A program made the position numbers and the translations under genes. The notes below the pieces were generated by a model. It saw only the letters and a list, made by a program, of their open reading frames with translations. It was not told the origin of the DNA and made no database searches. A stretch of DNA of 35,885 nucleotides. Source: Croceimicrobium sp965658965 (lineage in GTDB: Bacteria > Bacteroidota > Bacteroidia > Flavobacteriales > Schleiferiaceae). Position 1 is the stretch's first letter. The number at the start of each line of letters is the position of its first letter. This document shows positions 26,273-33,648 of the stretch, piece by piece. Location: the NCBI GenBank assembly GCA_965658965.1, contig CBFHVV010000027.1, positions 1-35,885 of the forward strand, in the 5' to 3' direction.

Positions 26273-27163
26273 ATGCTGAAGCAAAGCATAAGCTATTACT
26301 TGCTGCTCTTGGTACTAAAGCTAAAAGGCGTAAAAAAGGGCTTTAGCCAAGATCCAATAGATTACCGAAGCGTGAGAAAGGGAGATGTTCATGGGCCTAG
26401 AGACTCCTTTTTTTCCGGAATGAAACTTACCAGCTTCAAAGTAGCAGCAAGCACAATTACCGAGGTAAAAAGAGAAAGGCCTACCAAGGGTTTGATTTTG
26501 CTTGTGCATGGAGGCGCTTTTGTTTCTGGACCAAACGAACTGCATTGGAATGTGGTTAAATTAATTGCGGCTAAAACAGGCCAAACCGTTTGGCTATGCA
26601 ATTATCCAAAAGCTCCTGAAAATCAAATAACCGCCATTTCAAAGAATATTGACCTAATGTTTGTTAGGGCGCTAAAAGAATACTCGGCAAATGAGATTAC
26701 TCTATTGGGTGATTCTGTAGGAGGGACATTGATTACTGCGCTAATACAAAGATTGATTCAAACGAAGCTAGAACTACCTACGAAGGTAATTTTGGTATGT
26801 CCCGTACTAGACGCTAGCATGTCAAACCCAAATATTGAGGAAGTGGATCTGCGAGACCCAATGCTATCTAAAGCAGGAGTGCTAAGCGCAAAGAAAATGT
26901 GTGCGGGTGAGATGGATCTGAAGGATGAAATGCTATCCCCCCTCTACGGTAGCTTTTTTGGATTCCCGAAGACGACAATGTTTCTAGCAGAAAACGACAT
27001 CACCTATCCAGACCAGCAATTGGCTGTGAAAAAGATGGAAGCTGAAGGAGCTAAAGTAGAAGTAATCTTGGGTAAGGATATGCCCCATATTTGGCCATTT
27101 CTGCCTGTGATGAGTGAAGCGAGGATGGCTTTAGATCAACTTATAAATCGATTGAATGGCTGA
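26273..27163 (+). CDS. Alpha/beta hydrolase, acetyl-esterase (hormone-sensitive-lipase-like) family
   Basis: A 296-residue esterase of the alpha/beta hydrolase_3 type. HGGAF (79-83) forms the oxyanion hole, GDSVGG carries the nucleophile Ser148, and MPHIWP carries the catalytic His272; the acid is probably the Asp in AENDITYP (near 241). Such enzymes hydrolyse short-chain acyl esters of small molecules or sugars. There is no signal peptide: the first 20 residues are moderately hydrophobic but lack a cleavage site, so it is cytoplasmic or loosely membrane-bound. It lies 13 nt after the glycine-zipper gene and 134 nt before the YdeI-like gene. The substrate cannot be told. Confidence 0.88.
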   Translation: MLKQSISYYLLLLVLKLKGVKKGFSQDPIDYRSVRKGDVHGPRDSFFSGMKLTSFKVAASTITEVKRERPTKGLILLVHGGAFVSGPNELHWNVVKLIAAKTGQTVWLCNYPKAPENQITAISKNIDLMFVRALKEYSANEITLLGDSVGGTLITALIQRLIQTKLELPTKVILVCPVLDASMSNPNIEEVDLRDPMLSKAGVLSAKKMCAGEMDLKDEMLSPLYGSFFGFPKTTMFLAENDITYPDQQLAVKKMEAEGAKVEVILGKDMPHIWPFLPVMSEARMALDQLINRLNG

Positions 27164-27297
27164 TAGTTCTAGCACTTAGTTAAAGCCTAGAGGTAGAAGC
27201 AAACTGTAAACTGCTCTAACCACCTTCAAATTAGTAAGCAATTGCTGTTTAAAGTTGATATAAAAATTGAAAAAATGAAAAATGCCTCCAGTACCTT

Positions 27298-27873
27298 ATG
27301 AATGACGTTGAAGAATACTGTCCTAAGGGCAAAAAGGATTGGCGTAAATGGCTCGAGTTAAACCATGAAAGGAAGAAGGCTGTTTGGGTCATTTTCCACA
27401 AAAAGAGTTCTCCAAAGCATAACCTGACTTGGAGCGAGTCTCTTGATGAAGCCTTGTGTTTCGGTTGGATCGACGATACGAAAAGGACAGTAGACAGCAC
27501 TAGGTACAAACAATACTTCACTAAAAGGAAAGCAAAGAGTAATTGGTCTAAAGTGAATAAAGACAAAGTAAGAAGTTTAATCGACCAAGGCCTCATGCGA
27601 GAAGCCGGATTCAAAAGCATCGAAATCGCAAAGGAGAACGGTTCGTGGACAATCTTAGATGGAGTTGAGGCCCTGGAAATTCCTGAGGATTTAAAAGAAG
27701 AACTTGCAAAATCCCAAAAGGCGGAGGACTACTATAAGGCACTGTCAACCTCAAATAGAAAAATGCTCTTGTACTGGGTGGTTTCGGCTAAAAGAGATGA
27801 AACGAGACAGAAAAGAATTATAGAAATCGCAGCGAACGCCACTAGGGAGGTGCTGCCTGAACATTTAAGATAA
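27298..27873 (+). CDS. YdeI/OmpD-associated family protein
   Basis: A 191-residue cytoplasmic protein. 'WRKWLELNHERKKAVWVIFHKK' and 'LTWSESLDEALCFGWIDDTKRTVD' are the signature of the YdeI/OmpD-associated family, as is 'YFTKRKAKSNWSKVNKDKV'. The C-terminal half is the DUF1905/YdeI-type helical part ('LYWVVSAKRDETRQKRIIEIA'). Members have been linked to peptide or bacteriocin resistance, but no molecular activity is settled. I use the ATG at 27298; there is no in-frame start upstream. Two tiny frames at 27275 and 27282 end at or just past this ATG and are probably chance. The esterase gene at 27899 starts 25 nt after its stop. Confidence 0.85.
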   Translation: MNDVEEYCPKGKKDWRKWLELNHERKKAVWVIFHKKSSPKHNLTWSESLDEALCFGWIDDTKRTVDSTRYKQYFTKRKAKSNWSKVNKDKVRSLIDQGLMREAGFKSIEIAKENGSWTILDGVEALEIPEDLKEELAKSQKAEDYYKALSTSNRKMLLYWVVSAKRDETRQKRIIEIAANATREVLPEHLR

Positions 27874-27898
27874 TAACATCAAAAAAGAAATTAAGAAA

Positions 27899-29152
27899 AT
27901 GAAAACAACCAGCAATTTAAGAAGCATACACATCCTTGTTTTTAGTTTGCTCATTCACTTTTGTGCACTGGCGCAAAAAGAAGGCAGCTATTTACAACAA
28001 CTAGGCTTAAAGGATAGTCTCTACTCCAAGACCCTCAGTGAAACACGAACCATTTACGTTCAACTGCCAAATGGCTACAACCCTGAGAGCCAAAGAGAAT
28101 ACCCGGTAGTTTATCTATTAGATGGTGACGTCTTGCTTCCTGCACTTAATACCGTTCATGAGACCTACTACGGTGGTTTTATGCCCGAGATGATTCTCGT
28201 TGGTATTGCCAATGACCATGATCGCACTAAAAACCTGACGCCAACTACCATCACCTCCAAGCATGGAATGCCTTTTCAGCAAGAGAATGGCGAAGCCGCC
28301 ACATTTGCCCAATTCTTAAAACAAGAACTCATTCCTTTTGTGGAGCAAAAATATCGGGCAAGCTCTTACAGAACTTTAGTGGGCCACTCCTATGGCGGTC
28401 TTTTTGTTTGCTATGAGTTTATCAATGACCCAAAGCAATTTGCCAACTATTTGGCTATTGACCCAAGCTTAGATTGGGATGATCAACATCTGCTGAAGCA
28501 AGCCCAAAAATCATTGCCTACCGCAGAACACGAGGGCAAAGCCATTTTCATATCGATGGGCGGGCAACTGCATATGCAAGATCCAACTATTACCATTGAC
28601 AATCTGATGCAGGATACTTCTGATTTCACCCGTTTCTCACGCTCCAATGTGCAGTTTACAAATCTGCTGAAGGAGAAGGGCCAAGGGCTGAAATCCTACT
28701 GGAAGCATTATCCAAACGATTTACACGGAACGGTTCCGCTACCTTCCATGCTAGACGGAATGCTGGCACTTTTTCAATGGTATCAAATGGAGCAAACCGA
28801 TAAGTTCAATGTGCCAGACACACCCAAAGACGAGTTGTATGAAATTATGAAATACCGGGCTCAAAAACTCGAAACTCATTTTGGCTATCCTGTTCCACCT
28901 TATCCTGAAGACCTGATGAATATGAGTGGCTATATGTACCTGGACATGGGGCAAGCCGCTAAGGCTAAAATGTTTTTTGAGCTTTGCATTGAGTATTATC
29001 CAAGTAGTGCCAATGCTTTTGACTCCTTGGCTGATTATTACGAACGTCAGAACGATTATGCCAGTGCTTTAAAGGCCATGACCAAGGCCTACGCTTTAAG
29101 CGGAAGCAAGAATCACAAAGAAAGAATGGAAGCGCTTGAAAAAAAGAATTGA
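27899..29152 (+). CDS. Secreted esterase (esterase D/enterobactin-esterase fold) with C-terminal TPR
   Basis: A 417-residue protein with a signal peptide (about 1-25, ending CALAQ). Residues about 40-290 form an alpha/beta hydrolase of the putative esterase family, with 'YPVVYLLDGD' and the nucleophile elbow GHSYGG (Ser164). The general base is likely the His in 'NDLHGTVP' (about 279), typical of this family. The last ~100 residues form a TPR-like pair ('MSGYMYLDMGQAAKAKMFF', 'FDSLADYYERQNDYASAL'), seen in several Bacteroidota relatives. It would act in the periplasm or at the cell surface on an ester such as a ferric siderophore or acyl glycan; no siderophore genes are nearby. Confidence 0.88.
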   Translation: MKTTSNLRSIHILVFSLLIHFCALAQKEGSYLQQLGLKDSLYSKTLSETRTIYVQLPNGYNPESQREYPVVYLLDGDVLLPALNTVHETYYGGFMPEMILVGIANDHDRTKNLTPTTITSKHGMPFQQENGEAATFAQFLKQELIPFVEQKYRASSYRTLVGHSYGGLFVCYEFINDPKQFANYLAIDPSLDWDDQHLLKQAQKSLPTAEHEGKAIFISMGGQLHMQDPTITIDNLMQDTSDFTRFSRSNVQFTNLLKEKGQGLKSYWKHYPNDLHGTVPLPSMLDGMLALFQWYQMEQTDKFNVPDTPKDELYEIMKYRAQKLETHFGYPVPPYPEDLMNMSGYMYLDMGQAAKAKMFFELCIEYYPSSANAFDSLADYYERQNDYASALKAMTKAYALSGSKNHKERMEALEKKN

Positions 29153-29263
29153 GAACGCAGGTATCCTTGTTCCAATTACCGCGTCATTAACCAATAAATC
29201 CCCATCACGCAACTCAGGAGTTATAAGCAACTCACCAATTTAATAACCATTAAAATAAATAAC

Positions 29264-30841
29264 ATGAATAGGTTTATCTATGTATTAACCGGGCTGCTTT
29301 TTTGCTTTAGTATAAAAGCGCAAAATCAACCTGAATTTAGAGTGTACTTTAAAGATAAAGGCTCCAGCTTGGAGTTACTCGAATCTCCTCAAAGCTTTCT
29401 ATCAATAGCTGCGCTTAACCGAAGAGCTTTGCAAAACATACCGCTAAAAACGAGTGACTTACCCCTTGCCAAAGAGTACAAACAAGCGCTTAAAGAATTG
29501 GGCGCTACACCCTTGGCCCACTCCAAATGGCTGAACTACATTTACGTGAGCCATCCACAACCCCAATTCATAGCCTCCCTGCCTTTTGTAGAGCGTATTG
29601 AATTCCCAAAATCACATCAAAGTTTCTTGTGCGGGTTGCATTCTAGCGATACCCTTGACTACGGGTATGCCCGAGGCCAGATTGAAATGTTGAACGGACA
29701 TAAACTACATGAAAAAGGATATACAGGAACAGGGGTGACTATAGCCGTAATTGATGCGGGTTATGAAGGTTTTCTGAAGAGTTCAGCCTTTGATAGCCTG
29801 CGCAGCTCTCCAAGACTTTTGGGTACTTTCAACTACATATCCAATGACACCAACGTGTTTTCTGGCTGGGGCAGCCACGGCACGAGTGTCCTTTCTATAA
29901 TGGCGGCAAACCTTCCTGACACAATGGTCGGAACTGCTCCAGACGCGAATTATTGGCTATTTACCACCGAAAATATATACCAAGAAACCCCACTTGAAAT
30001 GCATTATTGGGTAATGGCAGCTGAATTTGCCGATAGTGTTGGAGCGCATGTTATCAATACGTCACTTGGTTACCAAACATTTGACAATCCACAAGATAAC
30101 TACAGCTATAGCGATATGGATGGTAATACTACCGTAATTACAAGAGCCGCTGATATGGCAGCTTCAAAAGGTATTTTGGTAGTGGCCAGCGCGGGAAATG
30201 AAGGAGATACCCCTCAGCCTCATATAGCAGCTCCAGCTGATGGCGATTCGGTCTTAACGGTAGGAGCGGTTACTTGGCAGAGGAATTACGCTTTGCTCTC
30301 AAGCATCGGCCCTAGTTTCGATAATCGCGTAAAACCCGATGTAATGGCACAAGGCTCACCTACCACATTAATTGACGGTTCAGGAAAGTTCAATGCCGAA
30401 TTTGGTACCTCTTATGCCGCACCATTAATAGCTGGCTTAGCCGCTTGCTTGATAGAGGCTTATCCAGCAAAGCATAGTGAGGAAATTGCCAATTATATTC
30501 GGCAGTCGGCACATTTATATTCTACCCCAAACGATTCCCTTGGCTACGGTATTCCTGATTTTCAACTGGCACTTAGTCTTTACGCTCCTGAATATTTAAT
30601 TCAAGAAAACGATTTTGTGCTCTACCCCAACCCCGTAAAAGATCACATTATTATTGATGCTAAGACTCAGAAAAACTGGCAATCAGAATTGCGGATATAT
30701 GATGTGAGCGGTAAGTGCATCTTGCAAAAGAAAATTCAAGCTTACGATGCTTATCGGGCCAACCTAAACTTGAAAGAAGGGAGTTACATCATACAACTGA
30801 CGGGTGATATCAATGGGGTTTATCAATTTCAAAGGCGGTAG
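29264..30841 (+). CDS. Secreted subtilisin-like serine protease (S8) with T9SS sorting domain
   Basis: A 525-residue S8 peptidase. After a signal peptide (about 1-20) comes a propeptide-like region (about 25-125). The catalytic triad is Asp164 (VIDAG), His205 (GSHGTS) and Ser383 (GTSYAAP), with the oxyanion Asn312 (SAGNEGD). The C-terminal ~75 residues form a T9SS type A sorting domain ('LYPNPVKDHIIIDA', 'LRIYDVSGKCI'). The enzyme would be exported to the cell surface or medium and degrade proteins. Known Bacteroidota homologues share this exact prodomain-S8-CTD plan. All catalytic residues are present. Confidence 0.94.
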   Translation: MNRFIYVLTGLLFCFSIKAQNQPEFRVYFKDKGSSLELLESPQSFLSIAALNRRALQNIPLKTSDLPLAKEYKQALKELGATPLAHSKWLNYIYVSHPQPQFIASLPFVERIEFPKSHQSFLCGLHSSDTLDYGYARGQIEMLNGHKLHEKGYTGTGVTIAVIDAGYEGFLKSSAFDSLRSSPRLLGTFNYISNDTNVFSGWGSHGTSVLSIMAANLPDTMVGTAPDANYWLFTTENIYQETPLEMHYWVMAAEFADSVGAHVINTSLGYQTFDNPQDNYSYSDMDGNTTVITRAADMAASKGILVVASAGNEGDTPQPHIAAPADGDSVLTVGAVTWQRNYALLSSIGPSFDNRVKPDVMAQGSPTTLIDGSGKFNAEFGTSYAAPLIAGLAACLIEAYPAKHSEEIANYIRQSAHLYSTPNDSLGYGIPDFQLALSLYAPEYLIQENDFVLYPNPVKDHIIIDAKTQKNWQSELRIYDVSGKCILQKKIQAYDAYRANLNLKEGSYIIQLTGDINGVYQFQRR

Positions 30842-30941
30842 TCACCAGCTCGAGCTATTTTAAAAAACTAAAAGCAATCAGCGTTGTGGTGCCAATTTGG
30901 GCATAATAGAAATAAAGTAATCTTAGACCAACTTTCTAAAA

Positions 30942-31964
30942 ATGAATAAAACAACCAAAACTATAGTCAGAATAGCCTTATTGGTCGGAACAATTGTCTC
31001 CCTCTACTTTGTGCCATGGTTACTGGTAAAGGCTTGGATACTTCCGCTACCTGATACCATACAGCAACAAGCTGAGGAAGCCATCGATCATGGGTTTGAT
31101 GGAATAATCGTTTATGTGGATGAAGGCGGTAAACCTCCGGCCTTTTTTGCGGCTGGCTGGCATGATCGGGAAAAGAAAATACCAGCCAATCCCCATGCGC
31201 TCTTCAAAATTGCCAGTATCAGTAAGCTCTACGATGTAGTGGCGGTAACCAAATTGGTGAGTGATGGGCGGCTTTCTCTCGATAAAACCTTAGCTGATTA
31301 TTTACCTGAGCTTACCGGAAGAATCGAAAACGCAGACCAAATCACTTTGCGGATGATGATAAAGCATAGAAGTGGCATTCCTAATTTTACCGATGCTCCT
31401 CGTTTTTGGGAAGCGCCAACGGAGACTTATGAAGAAAGTCTGGCTTTAATTCTAGACAAGCCCGCGAACTTTAAACCTGGGGAAGACTATGAATATTGCA
31501 ATACCAATTATTTGTTGATCAATAAGATATTGGACGATGAATTAAGAGTGGACCACTTTGAATACATTCAAGAAGAAATTCTAAATCGCTTGGACCTCAA
31601 GCACACGTACCGTTCACTGAATGAGGTGAATCTAGATGATGTCATGAGTGGCTACCATGTAGGGTACGCAAACGACCTGAAGACAAATAACTACGGTATG
31701 CATGCCTCGGCAGAAGATGTGGGAACCTTTCTCAGAGCCCTAAACGATGGCTCGGTGTTCGAACCAGGAGAACAGGAAATTTACGCTTCTATTTATAAGT
31801 ATGAACATGCCGGTTGGGTACCCGGCTACCAAAGTTTTGCAAAATACCATGCGGACTTAGATGCCGTTACTGTTGAGTTCTACAGCACAACCGACCCAAA
31901 ACTGTACAATTGGAACTTGTCTGAAATCATAAATAATAGAATTGTAAAAATTCTTAAAAATTAA
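30942..31964 (+). CDS. Membrane-anchored serine hydrolase, beta-lactamase class C/PBP-like family
   Basis: A 340-residue protein of the beta-lactamase/transpeptidase-like superfamily. An N-terminal helix (about 9-31) anchors it in the inner membrane. Active-site motifs are SxxK (Ser92-Ile-Ser-Lys95), YxN (Tyr185-Cys-Asn187) and HAG (His289-Gly291, replacing KTG as in class C-like esterases). Such proteins include D-alanyl-D-alanine carboxypeptidases, esterases and peptidases; real beta-lactamase activity is uncommon among them. The gene starts 100 nt after the subtilisin gene and ends 51 nt before the Crp/Fnr-type regulator. Confidence 0.88.
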   Translation: MNKTTKTIVRIALLVGTIVSLYFVPWLLVKAWILPLPDTIQQQAEEAIDHGFDGIIVYVDEGGKPPAFFAAGWHDREKKIPANPHALFKIASISKLYDVVAVTKLVSDGRLSLDKTLADYLPELTGRIENADQITLRMMIKHRSGIPNFTDAPRFWEAPTETYEESLALILDKPANFKPGEDYEYCNTNYLLINKILDDELRVDHFEYIQEEILNRLDLKHTYRSLNEVNLDDVMSGYHVGYANDLKTNNYGMHASAEDVGTFLRALNDGSVFEPGEQEIYASIYKYEHAGWVPGYQSFAKYHADLDAVTVEFYSTTDPKLYNWNLSEIINNRIVKILKN

Positions 31965-32015
31965 ACAAGCCCCTAACAGTAGTTTAGCCAAACCCTATTT
32001 ATGCAAGCCCAGCCA

Positions 32016-32576
32016 ATGAAAAACTTCCTCAATAAAATACACACAATAGACCAGGAAATTCTTAACAAGTACATTTCACATTGGGCAGAATATACTGCTC
32101 CCAAAAAGACCCTAATGACGGCTCCGGGCGAAACGGAGCGCTACATGTATTTTGTGCTCGATGGAGTACAGAAATCCTATTACCTAAACGAAGACAAGCA
32201 GCACATAATCGCTTTTACCTATCCTCCCTCATTTAGTGGTATTCCAGAATCATTTCTAACACAAACGCCTTCAAAGTATTATCTAGAGACCATAACCAAA
32301 AGTTCATTCCTTCGCATCTCATTTAAGAAGCATCAGCAGTTGATGCAAGAACATCGTGAAATAGAAACCCTATTTAGAAAAGCCACTGAACTCTTTTTAA
32401 TTGGCATGGTGCAAAGGCACTATGAGTTAATGGCTTTTGATATAAATCTACGCTTCACCTCTTTTGCGCAAAGGAGTCCTCACTTACTAAATTTAGTTAC
32501 ACACAAAGATTTAGCTTCCTATCTGCGCATTAATTCAACAAATTTTAGCAAGCTGTTCAACACGATTAAGATTTAG
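32016..32576 (+). CDS. Crp/Fnr family transcriptional regulator
   Basis: A 186-residue regulator with an N-terminal cyclic-nucleotide-binding-like beta-barrel (about 10-115; 'YMYFVLDGVQKSYY') and a C-terminal helix-turn-helix ('THKDLASYLRINSTNFSKLF'). It belongs to the Bacteroidota group of Crp/Fnr proteins, which lack the cAMP phosphate-binding signature and the cysteine cluster of Fnr, so its effector is unknown. I prefer the ATG at 32016 (MKNFLNKI), the usual opening of the family; the ATG at 32001 would add five residues. A palindrome resembling an FNR box lies 5 nt past its stop. Confidence 0.85.
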   Translation: MKNFLNKIHTIDQEILNKYISHWAEYTAPKKTLMTAPGETERYMYFVLDGVQKSYYLNEDKQHIIAFTYPPSFSGIPESFLTQTPSKYYLETITKSSFLRISFKKHQQLMQEHREIETLFRKATELFLIGMVQRHYELMAFDINLRFTSFAQRSPHLLNLVTHKDLASYLRINSTNFSKLFNTIKI

Positions 32577-32580
32577 AATC

Positions 32581-32594
32581 TTGGTGTATACCAA
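32581..32594. promoter_or_regulatory. FNR-box-like palindrome TTGGT-N4-ACCAA
   Basis: A perfect 5+5 inverted repeat with a 4-nt centre (TTGGTGTATACCAA), the same geometry as the FNR consensus TTGAT-N4-ATCAA with one substitution per arm. It lies just after the Crp/Fnr-type gene and about 53 nt (centre) before the ATG of the dehalogenase-like gene. The sequence suits a regulator binding site; use as such is inference. Any RNA hairpin would be very short, with no T-run after it. Confidence 0.45.
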
Positions 32595-32640
32595 AATTAA
32601 AATGTGATACCTGCCAGACCTTTGTTTCAAATTAAAAACA

Positions 32641-33552
32641 ATGAAACAGGTATTTAACATTTTAATCTTATTCATCATGAGCTCAACAGCATTTTCCCAG
32701 TCTTGGGTAGACACAACACTTTATCCTTTTGAAAATAAATTTCTGCAATTAAAGGCAGGTAACATGCATTTTGTAGACGAAGGAAAGGGTGACCTTATTC
32801 TTTTTGTACATGGCACGCCAACCTGGTCATTCCTTTACAGGGATTTTATAAAAAATCTTTCCAAAGATCATCGTTGCATTGCTATAGACCATCTAGGTTT
32901 TGGCTTATCTGATAAACCAGACTCCGTTTCGGGAACACCTGAATGGCACGCTCAAAACCTGAGCGAGTTTATCAAAAAATTAGAACTGCAAGACATTACA
33001 TTGGTAGTGCATGATTTTGGCGGACCGATAGGATTAGCAGCGGGAATTGAAAATTCCGAGCGTATTAAAAGAGTAGTATTATTTAACTCGTGGTTATGGG
33101 CTACAGCCGGTGGTAAACAAGCCCAAGAAATTGACAAGACTATCAACAGTTGGGTAGGCAAGTTTCTATATTTAAACATGAATTTCTCTCCCAAGGTATT
33201 ACTGAAAAAGGGCTTTGCTAAAAAGCAAAACCTATCTAAAAAAGTACATAAGCAGTATATAAAACCATTTCCGAATAAAGTCTCAAGAATTCCTTTGTTA
33301 AACCTTGCGAAAGCATTGGTTGGCTGTTCCAATTGGTATCAAAAACAATGGGAGCAGCTAGACCAACTATCGGACAAAGAATGGTTAATCCTTTGGGGAA
33401 CTAAAGACGAATTTATTAGACCTGAAGAATTGCAAAAGTGGAAAAAGCGTCTTCCAAATGCTACAACAATAGAATTTGAATGTGGCCATTTTGTGCAGGA
33501 AGAAAAAACGGAAGAGTCCATTAAGGCCATTAATGCTTTTATGAAAAAGTAA
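32641..33552 (+). CDS. Secreted alpha/beta hydrolase, haloalkane-dehalogenase-like
   Basis: A 303-residue alpha/beta hydrolase with a signal peptide (about 1-20, ending AFSQ). Family marks are HGTPTWS (57-63, oxyanion side), VHDFGGP with an aspartate nucleophile (Asp125), WGTKDEF (Asp256) and CGHFVQEE (His283). An Asp nucleophile points to haloalkane dehalogenases or epoxide hydrolases. However, the Trp that follows the nucleophile and grips the halide in dehalogenases is Phe126 here, and the first halide residue is Thr59 in place of Asn/Glu. Dehalogenation is thus doubtful; epoxide hydrolysis or another reaction is possible. Signal peptides are rare in this family. An FNR-like palindrome lies upstream. 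Confidence 0.82.
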   Translation: MKQVFNILILFIMSSTAFSQSWVDTTLYPFENKFLQLKAGNMHFVDEGKGDLILFVHGTPTWSFLYRDFIKNLSKDHRCIAIDHLGFGLSDKPDSVSGTPEWHAQNLSEFIKKLELQDITLVVHDFGGPIGLAAGIENSERIKRVVLFNSWLWATAGGKQAQEIDKTINSWVGKFLYLNMNFSPKVLLKKGFAKKQNLSKKVHKQYIKPFPNKVSRIPLLNLAKALVGCSNWYQKQWEQLDQLSDKEWLILWGTKDEFIRPEELQKWKKRLPNATTIEFECGHFVQEEKTEESIKAINAFMKK

Positions 33553-33648
33553 AGCTCGCACTCTTATGATGAAAATGAAGGTAGCTTTTATTCTGTAATT
33601 TTCAGTTTTTAAAATGAGCAGGCTATCTTGCAGTTCCAAACTACCGTC

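Noticed and set aside
27249..27620. Minus-strand 123-codon hydrophobic frame
   Set aside because: Complement of the YdeI-family gene, which has clear conserved motifs on the plus strand.
30847..30856. Palindrome AGCTCGAGCT after the subtilisin gene as a terminator
   Set aside because: A perfect 10-bp palindrome leaves almost no loop for a hairpin, and the T-run after it is short and broken.
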